Part shown: positions 18,975-27,171 of the stretch, piece after piece
How the letters are laid out: each line of letters begins with the position of its first letter
Position numbering within the stretch: position 1 is the stretch's first letter
NCBI RefSeq assembly: GCF_001766415.1
Contig: NZ_MKXO01000001.1
Location: forward strand, 496,001-560,000
DNA: 64,000 bases
Direction of reading: 5' to 3'
From: Exiguobacterium aurantiacum
Lineage (GTDB): Bacteria > Bacillota > Bacilli > Exiguobacteriales > Exiguobacteriaceae
Notes under the pieces: model-generated
Seen by the model: the letters and a program-made list of their open reading frames with translations, nothing else
Database searches by the model: none
Told to the model about the DNA's origin: nothing
Program-made: the position numbers and the translations under genes

Positions 18975-20091
18975 GATCGGCGCCTCCGACTTCGTAGTAA
19001 TCGGTCGTCAGGCGACGGAGCACGTCCTCATCGACGTCGACACCGAGACCCGGGCGGTCGTTCAAGCGGATGAACGGTAAATCGTACGTCAAATTGCCGA
19101 CGTCCGTAGCGAACCGGAGCGGGCCGGTCAGTTCGACCGATTGAACGATTTTACTCGAGAACGCGACGTGGAAGCCCGCGCTCGAGGCGATCGACGATTC
19201 GACCATCGAGCCGATTTGACACTCGATACCGGACATCTCGGCCATATGGACGAGTTTTTTCGCCGGATAGATGCCGCCGCACTTCATCAATTTCACGTTC
19301 ACTTTATGCGCCGCTTGCATCATCGTCAAGCGGCGCATGTCGGCGACACCCCGTACCCCTTCGTCAATCATAAGCGGGACCGATATTTTGCCTTTGACTT
19401 CGAGCATTCCTTCAAAATCGTCGGCTTTGACCGGTTGCTCGACCCAATCGATATCGAACGGTTCGAGCTTACGCATCGCCTGCAGCGTCTTCGCCGCGTT
19501 TACCCAGCCTTGGTTGACATCAACACGGATTGGGACGTCAGGACCGACCGCTTGCCTTACTGCCGCGACACGACGGACGTCCGAGGCGACATCGACGCCG
19601 ACTTTCATTTTGACGGCCGTGTAACCTTCCGCGACCTGTTCCGACGCTTCCGCCGCCATCGCTTCAGGCTCACCGATACTTAAGACGTGTGTGACCGGGA
19701 AGGCGTCGTGATAGCGTCCGCCGAGCAACTCGTAGACGGGTTGTCCGAGCTTCTTCCCGATCAAGTCATGGCAAGCAATGTCGAGCGCTGCCTTGGCCGC
19801 TGGAACGTCACGGATGGCCCGGTCCATCTCGTCGTGAATCCGTTCTAGATGCATCGGGTTCCGTCCGATCAACAGTGGACCGAGCAAGTGGCGAATGACA
19901 CTGATCGTACTTTCAAGCGACTCGCCCGTCACGTGTTCGTCGGCAACCGCCTCACCGTACCCGACGAGACCGCATTCGGTCGTCATCTTGACGATTACCG
20001 ACGGCATGACGTCATAGCGATGGTAGCTGACGATGAACGGGACTTTGAGCGGTAGTTCAATCGCAAACAGTTCTATTTTTTCTAGTTTCAT
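18961..20091 (-). CDS. Enolase-superfamily N-succinyl-amino-acid racemase (divergent NSAR type)
   Basis: A 376-residue enolase-superfamily enzyme. Catalytic residues are the acid/base lysines Lys161 and Lys163 (AVKMKVG) and Lys267 (NVKLMK), and metal ligands Asp191, Glu218 and Asp243. The dipeptide-epimerase DxD motif for binding a free amino terminus is absent; the equivalent strand reads SVELTGPL. From memory, this and the N-terminal pattern match the divergent racemase of Bacillus cereus (BC0371), which acts on N-succinyl-Arg/Lys. Acyltransferase, hydrolase and transporter genes nearby support that. Dipeptide epimerase remains the alternative. Confidence 0.8.
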   Translation of the reverse strand: MKLEKIELFAIELPLKVPFIVSYHRYDVMPSVIVKMTTECGLVGYGEAVADEHVTGESLESTISVIRHLLGPLLIGRNPMHLERIHDEMDRAIRDVPAAKAALDIACHDLIGKKLGQPVYELLGGRYHDAFPVTHVLSIGEPEAMAAEASEQVAEGYTAVKMKVGVDVASDVRRVAAVRQAVGPDVPIRVDVNQGWVNAAKTLQAMRKLEPFDIDWVEQPVKADDFEGMLEVKGKISVPLMIDEGVRGVADMRRLTMMQAAHKVNVKLMKCGGIYPAKKLVHMAEMSGIECQIGSMVESSIASSAGFHVAFSSKIVQSVELTGPLRFATDVGNLTYDLPFIRLNDRPGLGVDVDEDVLRRLTTDYYEVGGADHVAR

Positions 20092-20103
20092 GATAAGTGC
20101 TCC

Positions 20104-20132
20104 TTTACATTTAAAAGTTCATTGTATATATT
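20104..20132 (+). promoter_or_regulatory. Promoter of the cluster regulator
   Basis: TTTACA (20104-20109) and TATATT (20127-20132) are 17 bases apart. The operator repeat begins at the end of the -10 box, which suggests autorepression. Confidence 0.6.
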
Positions 20133-20151
20133 GTCGTTAAATAGTCGCTAA
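20131..20151. promoter_or_regulatory. Operator copy 1 of the racemase cluster
   Basis: TTGTCGTTA and GTCGCTAA are separated by four bases. The same two words at the same spacing occur before the NhaC-type gene. Here the site lies between the divergent racemase and regulator genes. Confidence 0.65.
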
Positions 20152-20172
20152 ATTGCAAGGAGGAGTTTTCGC

Positions 20173-21369
20173 ATGTCGCTTCATTTAGCAATCGTCGGTT
20201 CAGCCGACTTCGTCGCTACCATCACGGCGCTGGCCCCCGATTATGAAGACGTTCGCTTCGCCTACTATACGTATCAACATCCGCACGAGGCGGCCACGAT
20301 CGCCAAGCAGCTCGGTTCGTTCGACGGCGTCTTCTTCTCAGGCTCGTTCCCTTATTCGTACGCGCTGCCTTATCTCAGTACGAATATGGCGCACCACGTC
20401 GTCCAAGACGAGACCGTGCTGTTGACGACGCTCTTGTCGGCGGCGCTCACTCGTGCCGTCTCCCTCGAACACGTGTCGATCGATGTGATCGAGCCGAAAC
20501 GGTTGGCGGCGATTTTATCGTCCCTCCCCGCAGTGACGACACCACCTCGTTTAATGAAGATTCATCCTGACGTCGACTTTCAAGACGTATTCGCGTTTCA
20601 CGCGGACTTACAACCCGCTCAAACGAACTTGGCCTTGACGAGCATCGAGCGTGTCCACCGCCAATTGCAAGAGCAAGGCTACGAGAGTCAGCTCATGATC
20701 GAGCCGCCGAGTACGATCCGGTACCACCTCGAGCAACTGATTCAACGTGTTCGTCAACTATTGGCGGACAACGCTCAATTTTCAATCATTTTATACGATA
20801 CCGATTCCGAGGCGCTCCGCGACCATTTGGCAACGGTTCACTATATCGGCGGACATCTCGAAACGACGGACGGTCCCTCGACCGCTCTGTTGACGACGAA
20901 AGGCGAGACGATCAGCGCCCTCGAAGAAAACACGCTCGCCCCCGCGTCTTTTGACTCTTCAATCGGGATCGGCTACGGCACCCAATACCAACAAGCTTAC
21001 GAACATGCACAAATCGCCCTGTCTGCAGCCACCGACGAACGAGTCCGCATCGTTGACGACTCGAAGCGATTGTCTTTCCCGAAACGCGCCGACGTGATTT
21101 CTTACCGTGTGACCGAAGAAGTTGCGTTCGATATCGTCAAACAAGTCGGCATCAGTCCGGCCAACGCCGGCAAGATCATCCGGTTCTCGAAACGCAAACT
21201 CGAGTTCACCGCCAAAGAGCTGACCGACTACTTGAACGTCTCGCGCCGGACGACCGAGCGGCTCATCAAAAAATTACATGACGCCCAGCTCGTCCGTGTC
21301 ATCGGTGAAGAAATGAGCTACGCCCAAGGCCGCCCCCGCGCCGTCTATAAATTCAATTTCCCGGCCTAG
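20173..21369 (+). CDS. Transcriptional regulator with C-terminal winged helix, local to the racemase cluster
   Basis: The 398-residue protein is not a standard named family. Residues 1-130 look like an alpha/beta sensor domain; about 190-300 resemble the degenerate GGDEF-like domain of CdaR/PucR regulators (GIGYGTQYQQAYEHAQIAL); residues 330-398 form a helix-turn-helix (FTAKELTDYLNVSRRTTERL) with a wing (QGRPRAVYKF). It is divergent from the racemase gene and next to the transporter gene. The repeated operator in both promoter regions is its probable target. The ligand may be an amino acid or acyl-amino acid. Confidence 0.7.
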   Translation: MSLHLAIVGSADFVATITALAPDYEDVRFAYYTYQHPHEAATIAKQLGSFDGVFFSGSFPYSYALPYLSTNMAHHVVQDETVLLTTLLSAALTRAVSLEHVSIDVIEPKRLAAILSSLPAVTTPPRLMKIHPDVDFQDVFAFHADLQPAQTNLALTSIERVHRQLQEQGYESQLMIEPPSTIRYHLEQLIQRVRQLLADNAQFSIILYDTDSEALRDHLATVHYIGGHLETTDGPSTALLTTKGETISALEENTLAPASFDSSIGIGYGTQYQQAYEHAQIALSAATDERVRIVDDSKRLSFPKRADVISYRVTEEVAFDIVKQVGISPANAGKIIRFSKRKLEFTAKELTDYLNVSRRTTERLIKKLHDAQLVRVIGEEMSYAQGRPRAVYKFNFPA

Positions 21370-21386
21370 AGGGCCGGGAAATTTTT
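21356..21386. terminator. Bidirectional terminator between regulator and transporter
   Basis: AATTTCCCGGCC pairs with GGCCGGGAAATT; the regulator stop codon TAG is in the loop and T runs follow on both sides. Confidence 0.85.
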
Positions 21387-22812
21387 ATAATGCCGCTTGA
21401 TCTTCGACTTGTGTTTCTGCTTGCAACACCGTGATCCGTTCGATCGTGAACCCTGTGAACGCATAGATGATCGAGATGACCGGGACGACGAAGTTGAGCA
21501 CGGCGTACGGCGCGTACTCGAACGCCCCGACACCGAGCGTCCCGAGAATGAACACCCCGCACGTGTTCCACGGGATGAACACTGACGTCAGCGTGCCGCC
21601 GTCCTCGAGCGCCCGGGACAAGTTCTTCGAGTGGAGCCCCATCTTCTCATAGGCCCCGGCAAACATGCGTGCCGGCACGACGATCGATATGTATTGCTCG
21701 GAACACGTCGCGTTCGTCGCAATCCCGGCAAGAATCGTCGATGCGATCATCGAGCCGGCCGTCTTCGCCAGTTTGACGATCTGGTTCATGATTGATTGCA
21801 GCATCCCCGAATACTCCAAAATCCCCCCGAACGTCATCGCGACGATCGTCATCGAGACGGTATACATCATCGCGTCGAGCCCACCCCGACTGAATAAGTT
21901 ATCGACGAGCTCATTGCCGGTGTCGATGACATAGCCGCTTTGAAGCGCACCGACGCTATCCGAGAGCGATCCGCCTTGAATGACGACTTGGGCCAGGAAG
22001 CCGAGCGCGATCCCGACGACGAGTGCCGGGATGGCCGGTACTTTTTTCGTGACGAGCACGATGACCGCGAGCGGAATCAGTAGCAACCAAGGCGAGATGA
22101 CGAAACTGTCCTCCAAAATGCCGAGCGTCTGCACGATATCTGAAGGATTCGTCGCCGTATCATTGAAACGCGTCCCGAGCCACCAATAGACGCCAAGCGC
22201 GATGATTAGTCCCGGAATCGTCGTATAAAGCATATGACGGATGTGGACGAACAAGTTCGTATGCGTCAAACCGGCCGCAAGGTTCGTCGTATCCGACAGC
22301 GGCGACATCTTATCGCCGAAGTAGGCGCCCGAGATGACGGCACCTGCGACCATCGGCGCCGGAATCCCCATGCTGAGCCCAATGCCCATCCCGGCGACAC
22401 CGATCGTCCCCATCGTCGACCACGAACTGCCGATCGACAAAGCAACGACCGCACAGATGAGACAGATCGTCACGAGGAAGTAGGCCGGCGAGATGATCTT
22501 CAACCCGAAATAAATCATTGTGGCGACGACGCCTCCCCCGATCCAGGCGCCGATCGTCAAACCGATCAAGATGATGATGACGACCGCCGGCAAGGCGAGC
22601 CGTATCCCCTTGTACATCATCTCCTCGATGTCTTTCCATTTGTACCCGTGACGCCACGCGACAAGCGAAGCGGTCGCCGTCCCGACGATGAGCGGGATGT
22701 GTGGCCCTTGCTCGAGTTTGACGATGGCGACGAGCATGACCCCAATCATGACAAGTAGCGGCAACAACGCCCAACCAAGCTTCATGTCTTGCCTGTTCCC
22801 CTGTAGTTCCAT
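21385..22812 (-). CDS. NhaC-family Na+/H+ antiporter or coupled solute exchanger
   Basis: A 475-residue membrane protein with about eleven helices. Family features include IGLTIGAWIGGG in the first half, the polar GAYFGDKMSPLSDTTNLAAGLT loop and ATNATCSEQYISIVVPARMF in the second. NhaC members exchange sodium for protons, and relatives such as MleN exchange organic acids. Its place in the racemase cluster, with the same operator and a cre-like site before it, makes uptake or efflux of an amino acid or acyl-amino acid plausible; this is inference. Confidence 0.85.
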   Translation of the reverse strand: MELQGNRQDMKLGWALLPLLVMIGVMLVAIVKLEQGPHIPLIVGTATASLVAWRHGYKWKDIEEMMYKGIRLALPAVVIIILIGLTIGAWIGGGVVATMIYFGLKIISPAYFLVTICLICAVVALSIGSSWSTMGTIGVAGMGIGLSMGIPAPMVAGAVISGAYFGDKMSPLSDTTNLAAGLTHTNLFVHIRHMLYTTIPGLIIALGVYWWLGTRFNDTATNPSDIVQTLGILEDSFVISPWLLLIPLAVIVLVTKKVPAIPALVVGIALGFLAQVVIQGGSLSDSVGALQSGYVIDTGNELVDNLFSRGGLDAMMYTVSMTIVAMTFGGILEYSGMLQSIMNQIVKLAKTAGSMIASTILAGIATNATCSEQYISIVVPARMFAGAYEKMGLHSKNLSRALEDGGTLTSVFIPWNTCGVFILGTLGVGAFEYAPYAVLNFVVPVISIIYAFTGFTIERITVLQAETQVEDQAAL

Positions 22813-22844
22813 GTAAATTCCTCCCCGTTAGCGAAAATTCAGAA

Positions 22845-22865
22845 TTGTCGTTATATTGTCGCTAA
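22845..22865. promoter_or_regulatory. Operator copy 2 of the racemase cluster
   Basis: TTGTCGTTA-N4-GTCGCTAA, identical in both words and spacing to copy 1, sits 33 bases before the transporter start. A further inverted half word TTAGCGA is at 22828-22834. Confidence 0.65.
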
Positions 22866-22872
22866 TGAAATT

Positions 22873-22901
22873 ATGATAACGCTTACATGAGAAGTTGGCA
22901 A
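22873..22901 (-). promoter_or_regulatory. Transporter promoter with overlapping cre-like site
   Basis: On the minus strand TTGCCA (22901-22896) and TATCAT (22878-22873) are 17 bases apart. TGATAACGCTTACA (22874-22887, plus strand) matches 13 of 14 cre positions and covers the spacer and -10 box. Operator copy 2 follows immediately downstream. Confidence 0.6.
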
Positions 22902-22937
22902 CAAAAAAATGGACGGCAAGCTCACGCCCCGTCCATT
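22902..22937 (-). terminator. Terminator of the M20 hydrolase gene
   Basis: ATGGACGG pairs with CCGTCCAT and runs into T7 on the minus strand, just upstream of the transporter promoter. Confidence 0.8.
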
Positions 22938-22947
22938 TCGTTTCACT

Positions 22948-24045
22948 TTATCGTATTGCAACCGCTCGGCGTAGCGTCTCGGCGAGCAAAGCCGCCCCTT
23001 CAGGCAAGACGTCGCGGTCGAACGTCATCTGCGGGTGATGCAGTCCCGGCGTCAAATTTGCCCCGATCCCGATCATTGTGGCATCGAGTCCCGGTTTCTC
23101 GACCGTGTAAAAATGAAAATCGTCACTTCCTGACGTCACGATGCGATTGACGAGCGCGTCCTCGCCATGGAGTGCGATGATCGCTTCCGCTGCAATCCGG
23201 CTCGAGTGTTTCCCGATCTCGGCACCCGGCGTGAAGTCTTGCCATTCCAACTCGATCTCGACGCCATGTAGCACGCTAATTTGATGTAACATCGTCTCGA
23301 GACGGTCACGAAGCTCGAGCAGTTCTTTATTTTGCTGGGCCCGCACGTCAATCGAGAACGTGGCGTTGCCCGGAATGATATTCATGTTGTCACTTCCTGC
23401 CTGGACACCGGTCAGCTTGATCGAATGCGGCTCAAACGGCGACAGATAGATGCTTTTCAACATCTGTTGGATCGTGAAGACGACGTCGAGCGCATTCTGA
23501 CCTTGGTGTGGCCTCGCACCGTGGGCATCGTCTCCGATGATCCGTCCTTTCAAGAACAAAGCGGCGCCGTGTTGAATCGCAGCGGCGTATTGGCCGCGCT
23601 TCAGCTCTTCGAGCGGGCGCAAATGAATGCCGTACAAGTGGCTGACATCGTCAAGTGCCCCTTTATTGATCATCGCGAGCGAGCCGTTACCTTGTTCTTC
23701 CGCCGGTTGGAAGATAAAGCGGATCCGTTTCGAGAGCGCCTCGTCCTTTAACAGCTCGAGCGCGCCGAGCACCATGCTTATGTTGGCGTCGTGGCCGCAC
23801 GAATGGTTGGCCCTGAACTCTCCGTCGACTTGTTGCCATAAGGCATCGATATCGGCTCGGACGGCGATAACGTCGGCACCGGTGCCGATTTCAGCGATGA
23901 CACCCGTCACGTCGTCAAACGTCTCGTGACGCACGTTCCATGACACCAAGATGTCCGCAATCGTCTTCGTCGTCTTTTCTTCTTTCCAACTCACTTCCGG
24001 ATGAGCATGAAAATGCTCGAACCAGTTCAGTACGTTCGTAGTCAT
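22948..24045 (-). CDS. M20 family amidohydrolase (N-acyl-L-amino acid hydrolase type)
   Basis: A 365-residue two-domain zinc or manganese hydrolase. Metal ligands are visible as Cys83 and His85 in HSCGHD, the glutamate pair in PAEEQGNG (116-117) and a late His in GLHHPQM. The central lid domain (GRIIGDDAHGARPHQGQNALD) is the M20D dimerisation insert. Such enzymes remove acyl groups from N-acyl-L-amino acids, fitting the final step after acylation and racemisation. The gene lies 22 bases after the DoxX-like gene and is terminated before the transporter promoter. Confidence 0.85.
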   Translation of the reverse strand: MTTNVLNWFEHFHAHPEVSWKEEKTTKTIADILVSWNVRHETFDDVTGVIAEIGTGADVIAVRADIDALWQQVDGEFRANHSCGHDANISMVLGALELLKDEALSKRIRFIFQPAEEQGNGSLAMINKGALDDVSHLYGIHLRPLEELKRGQYAAAIQHGAALFLKGRIIGDDAHGARPHQGQNALDVVFTIQQMLKSIYLSPFEPHSIKLTGVQAGSDNMNIIPGNATFSIDVRAQQNKELLELRDRLETMLHQISVLHGVEIELEWQDFTPGAEIGKHSSRIAAEAIIALHGEDALVNRIVTSGSDDFHFYTVEKPGLDATMIGIGANLTPGLHHPQMTFDRDVLPEGAALLAETLRRAVAIR

Positions 24046-24067
24046 GATTGATTCCCCCGTTATGTAG

Positions 24068-24412
24068 TCACAGTTTCTTGACGCCTTTGATCAACACCCA
24101 TTGCAGCGGCAGTCGACCCCATGTCACCCATTTTGGTAACGTCTTGCCCCCGATCCGGGATGGTTTGAGTGCCATATTGATGTTTGCCGGGAACACGGCA
24201 ATCAAAAAAGCTGGCAACGTCTTCTTGACGAAGCCGGTCCCTTTGTTTAAGAGCAACAACACGCCATAGACGACTTCAATCACACCGCTAGCCTGTACCA
24301 TGAAGCGCTTAAACGGCCATGATTTCGGAATAATCGACATGAAGGCGCGCTCTTGAACGAAATGCATGATGCCGGCCCCTAAAAATAACACACCGTATAA
24401 CTTACGAATCAC
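24068..24412 (-). CDS. DoxX-like small membrane protein
   Basis: A 114-residue protein with four hydrophobic helices and the DoxX-like pattern (LYGVLFLGAGIMHF, ASGVIEVVYGVLLLL, FLIAVFPANINMAL). The start is a GTG at 24412 with AAAAAGGAGGGGATAAC before it; a longer frame upstream lacks a ribosome site. It is directly upstream of the M20 hydrolase gene and probably co-transcribed with it. The function is unknown; related proteins have been linked to redox or thiol stress. Confidence 0.75.
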   Translation of the reverse strand: MIRKLYGVLFLGAGIMHFVQERAFMSIIPKSWPFKRFMVQASGVIEVVYGVLLLLNKGTGFVKKTLPAFLIAVFPANINMALKPSRIGGKTLPKWVTWGRLPLQWVLIKGVKKL

Positions 24413-24440
24413 GTTATCCCCTCCTTTTTCTAAGCATAAC

Positions 24441-24468
24441 AAAAAAGATGGGCATCGTGCCCATCTTT
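24441..24468 (-). terminator. Terminator of htrA
   Basis: AAAGATGGGCA and TGCCCATCTTT pair around three bases, followed by further T on the minus strand. Confidence 0.85.
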
Positions 24469-25720
24469 ACAACGCGTCTCCGTTCGCATTTTGAATCTCG
24501 ACATCGACCGTTTCGGTCTTGCCGTCCCGGACGTACTCGATCGTGACGACGCCGTCCGTGTCACGAATCAATTCGCTCCGCAAATCGATGAACGAGGACA
24601 CGGGTTGATCGTTGATTTTGACGATGACGTCACGAGCCTCAAGGCCCGCTGCCGCCGCCGAACTGTTCGCCTGCACGTCGACGATAATCGTCCCGGCCGT
24701 CACCGACTCCGGTAGGTTGATCTGTTCAGTCAAATAACCAGGCGGGAACTCATTAACGTCACGCAATGAGACACCGAGCGACGGATGGTTCACTTCGCCG
24801 GTCTGCTCAATTTGATTGATTAGCGGCAACGCGATGTCGACCGGAATCGAGAAGCCGACCCCTTCGACAGAATCGGTCGCGATTTTCATCGAGTTGATCC
24901 CGATCAACTGACCGGATTCATTGATCAACGCCCCACCAGAGTTACCGGGGTTGATGGCCGCATCCGTTTGGATGACTTCGGCATTGAAGTCGGCTTGTCC
25001 GTTCTCGTCCGTATCGACCGGTACGAGACGCGACGTCGAAGAGACGATCCCGCGTGTGACCGAGTTCTCAAACTGTCCGAGCGGGTTACCGATGGCGATG
25101 ACCGTCTGCCCCGGTTTCAATTCGCTCGATTTCCCGATTTTAATCACAGACGATACGTTGTCCGCGTCGACTTCGAGCACGGCCAAATCGTACGTCGCAT
25201 CGCTTCCCATGAGCTTCGCATCAGCAGTTGAACCGTCGTTGAACGTGACGGTCAGACGGTCGGCGCCATTGACGACGTGATGGTTCGTGACGATGTAAGC
25301 CGAGCCATTTTCTTTTTTATAGATGACCCCTGATCCGACACCCGCTTCGACCGCTTCGTTCGAGAATCCGCTCGCCGCGAAGTTGTTCACGGTCACGACT
25401 GCCGGTTGTGCCACCGCGACCGCATTGGTGACCGATGTGTCTTTGATGTTCGATGAAGTTTGGACAGGTGTCCCGTCTGGCGTCACATTCGTATTCGACG
25501 TGACGTCAGGTGCTTGATCGATAAACGGTAACGCAATCGCACCGGTCAACAACGCCCCGGCGACGCCGCCGATGAACCCTGGGAACATCCGGCTCATGAA
25601 AGAGGGCCGAGTGACTTGTTCTGCTTGCGGAGGCTCAGGCGCCCGCTTTGACGAACCTAGCTCTGTATCTAACCAATCTTCATGTCGATTTTGTTCATTT
25701 GGCCGATCATTTCGTTCCAT
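24467..25720 (-). CDS. htrA: HtrA/DegP-like serine protease, membrane anchored
   Basis: A surface quality-control protease. The 417 residues comprise a cytosolic polar tail, one transmembrane helix (about 46-67), a linker rich in T, N and S, a trypsin-like domain with the triad His148 (TNHHV), Asp178 (TYDLAV) and Ser261 (GNSGGAL), and a C-terminal PDZ domain (LGVSLRDVN to the end). This is the HtrA/HtrB/YyxA architecture of Bacillales, in which transcription normally responds to secretion stress through CssRS; no clear CssR box was identified. Confidence 0.93.
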   Translation of the reverse strand: MERNDRPNEQNRHEDWLDTELGSSKRAPEPPQAEQVTRPSFMSRMFPGFIGGVAGALLTGAIALPFIDQAPDVTSNTNVTPDGTPVQTSSNIKDTSVTNAVAVAQPAVVTVNNFAASGFSNEAVEAGVGSGVIYKKENGSAYIVTNHHVVNGADRLTVTFNDGSTADAKLMGSDATYDLAVLEVDADNVSSVIKIGKSSELKPGQTVIAIGNPLGQFENSVTRGIVSSTSRLVPVDTDENGQADFNAEVIQTDAAINPGNSGGALINESGQLIGINSMKIATDSVEGVGFSIPVDIALPLINQIEQTGEVNHPSLGVSLRDVNEFPPGYLTEQINLPESVTAGTIIVDVQANSSAAAAGLEARDVIVKINDQPVSSFIDLRSELIRDTDGVVTIEYVRDGKTETVDVEIQNANGDAL

Positions 25721-25841
25721 AACATGTCATCTCCTCAATGATGTTTCCTCTAACTTCTACCCTGAGTATAATAGAAGCCGGCACCGTTTCATGGAATTGA
25801 CGGAACGATTACAAGATTCTTCACAATTTGCGTCAATTTCG

Positions 25842-26660
25842 TCAGACGATGTCGTTCCGTAACGTGCCGAGCCCGGAAATCGTCACTTCGACCCGGTCTC
25901 CGGACTGGAGGTAGACCGGTGGCTTCATCCCATGTCCGACCCCTGCTGGCGTCCCGGTCGCGATGATGTCACCCGCTTCGAGCGTCATCCCTGCTGAGAG
26001 CGTCCGAATCAGTTCATCGATCGGTCGGATCATGTCATCTGTCGATCCGAGCTGACGGTTTTCCCCGTTCACGTCTGTGCGGATTGACAGTGGAAATTCG
26101 AGTTCTTCCGGCGTGACGATAAATGGTCCGAACGGACAGAACGTGTCGAACGACTTGCCGCGGAAAAACTGGACGTGCTGCTTTTGCACGTCTCGTGCCG
26201 TAATATCGTTAATGATGGCATACCCAAAAATGTGGTCCTCGACGTCTTGAATGTCGCGTCCTGACTTTCCGATGATGACGGCGAGCTCGCCCTCATAGTC
26301 AAGTTGGTCGGTAAGCGCTGCATGACGCTCGACGATGGCATCAGGACCGACGACCGAGGTCGGCGCTTTCGTGAAGATGACGAGCTTACCGGCTCCCGCC
26401 GTATCCATTTCTTTCACGTGCTCCTCGTAGTTTTTACCGATGCAGATGACATTTTTTAGCGGCCGGTATGGCGCTTGAAGTTTGACGTCTTCGAGCGCTC
26501 GTACGCTTGCGACGTCTAGATCGATATCCGGTTTAAATTCGCGAGCAATTACTTCTAACAATGAGTTCGTATGTAGTTGATCACTGACATCGTATACTTG
26601 GTCCGCTTCGACCACCCCGACTCTTGTCTCCCCTTCGATTTCATAACTACACCATTTCAT
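25842..26660 (-). CDS. Fumarylacetoacetate hydrolase-family protein
   Basis: A 272-residue protein with a short N-terminal domain and the FAH catalytic core: ICIGKNYEEHVKE, FTKAPTSVVGPD, the metal site YEGELAVIIGK (Glu and Glu/Asp ligands), NDITARDVQ and ATGTPAGVGHG. The family hydrolyses or decarboxylates beta-diketo acids such as acylpyruvates and oxaloacetate; a general acylpyruvase or oxaloacetate decarboxylase is likely. A GGGGG ribosome site precedes the ATG. It stands alone. Confidence 0.85.
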   Translation of the reverse strand: MKWCSYEIEGETRVGVVEADQVYDVSDQLHTNSLLEVIAREFKPDIDLDVASVRALEDVKLQAPYRPLKNVICIGKNYEEHVKEMDTAGAGKLVIFTKAPTSVVGPDAIVERHAALTDQLDYEGELAVIIGKSGRDIQDVEDHIFGYAIINDITARDVQKQHVQFFRGKSFDTFCPFGPFIVTPEELEFPLSIRTDVNGENRQLGSTDDMIRPIDELIRTLSAGMTLEAGDIIATGTPAGVGHGMKPPVYLQSGDRVEVTISGLGTLRNDIV

Positions 26661-26687
26661 AATGATTTCCCCCTTTTTTGTTAGTAT

Positions 26688-26716
26688 ACAAAAAATCGGG
26701 GCGTTGTCGCCCCGAT
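26688..26716 (-). terminator. Terminator of nrdDG
   Basis: ATCGGGGC and GCCCCGAT form the stem with T6 after it on the minus strand, abutting the nrdG stop. Confidence 0.85.
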
Positions 26717-27171
26717 CACGCTTTGTTCAGAAAAATGATCCGCTGGTTGCTCGACCCCCGGAAACGGAGCGAGCGGTCCATGAGCGGCTGCTCGAAACGC
26801 CCGTCGACGAGCACGTCGGCGTGGTCAAGGACGATGTCGATGTCCTCATTTTCTAGCTGTTGTAGCGCTTCGAACGTGTAGCCAGTATAGATCCAGACGT
26901 TCTTCCCGAGTGTCTTGCAACCGCGCACGACCTCCGACAGCTCAGCCGGTTGCAGGAATGGTTCACCGCCCGATATGGTCACGCCTTCCCATGCGGCCGT
27001 CTCGACACGGTCCAACAACTCTTCGACCGAGATGTCACGACCGCCTCGCGGATTCCACGATTCAGGGTTGTGACAGCCCGGGCAACGATGCGGACAGCCT
27101 GCTGTAAAAATCACGGTTCGAATGCCCGGACCATCGACGACCGATTCTTCAAGTACGGATAGGACGCGCAT
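26716..27171 (-). CDS. nrdG: Anaerobic ribonucleotide reductase activating protein
   Basis: Radical-SAM enzyme that installs the glycyl radical on NrdD. The 151-residue protein has the CxxxCxxC cluster (Cys26, Cys30, Cys33 in AGCPHRCPGCHN) and the TISGGEPFLQP element for SAM binding. It overlaps the end of nrdD by 23 bases. The pair lets the cell make deoxynucleotides without oxygen. The NrdR boxes before nrdD probably control both. Confidence 0.95.
   Translation of the reverse strand: MRVLSVLEESVVDGPGIRTVIFTAGCPHRCPGCHNPESWNPRGGRDISVEELLDRVETAAWEGVTISGGEPFLQPAELSEVVRGCKTLGKNVWIYTGYTFEALQQLENEDIDIVLDHADVLVDGRFEQPLMDRSLRFRGSSNQRIIFLNKA

Noticed and set aside
22948-24412. Treating the DoxX-like gene as a member of the racemase pathway
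   Set aside because: It is only 22 bases from the M20 gene and probably co-transcribed, but nothing in the protein points to amino-acid metabolism; it is listed separately.
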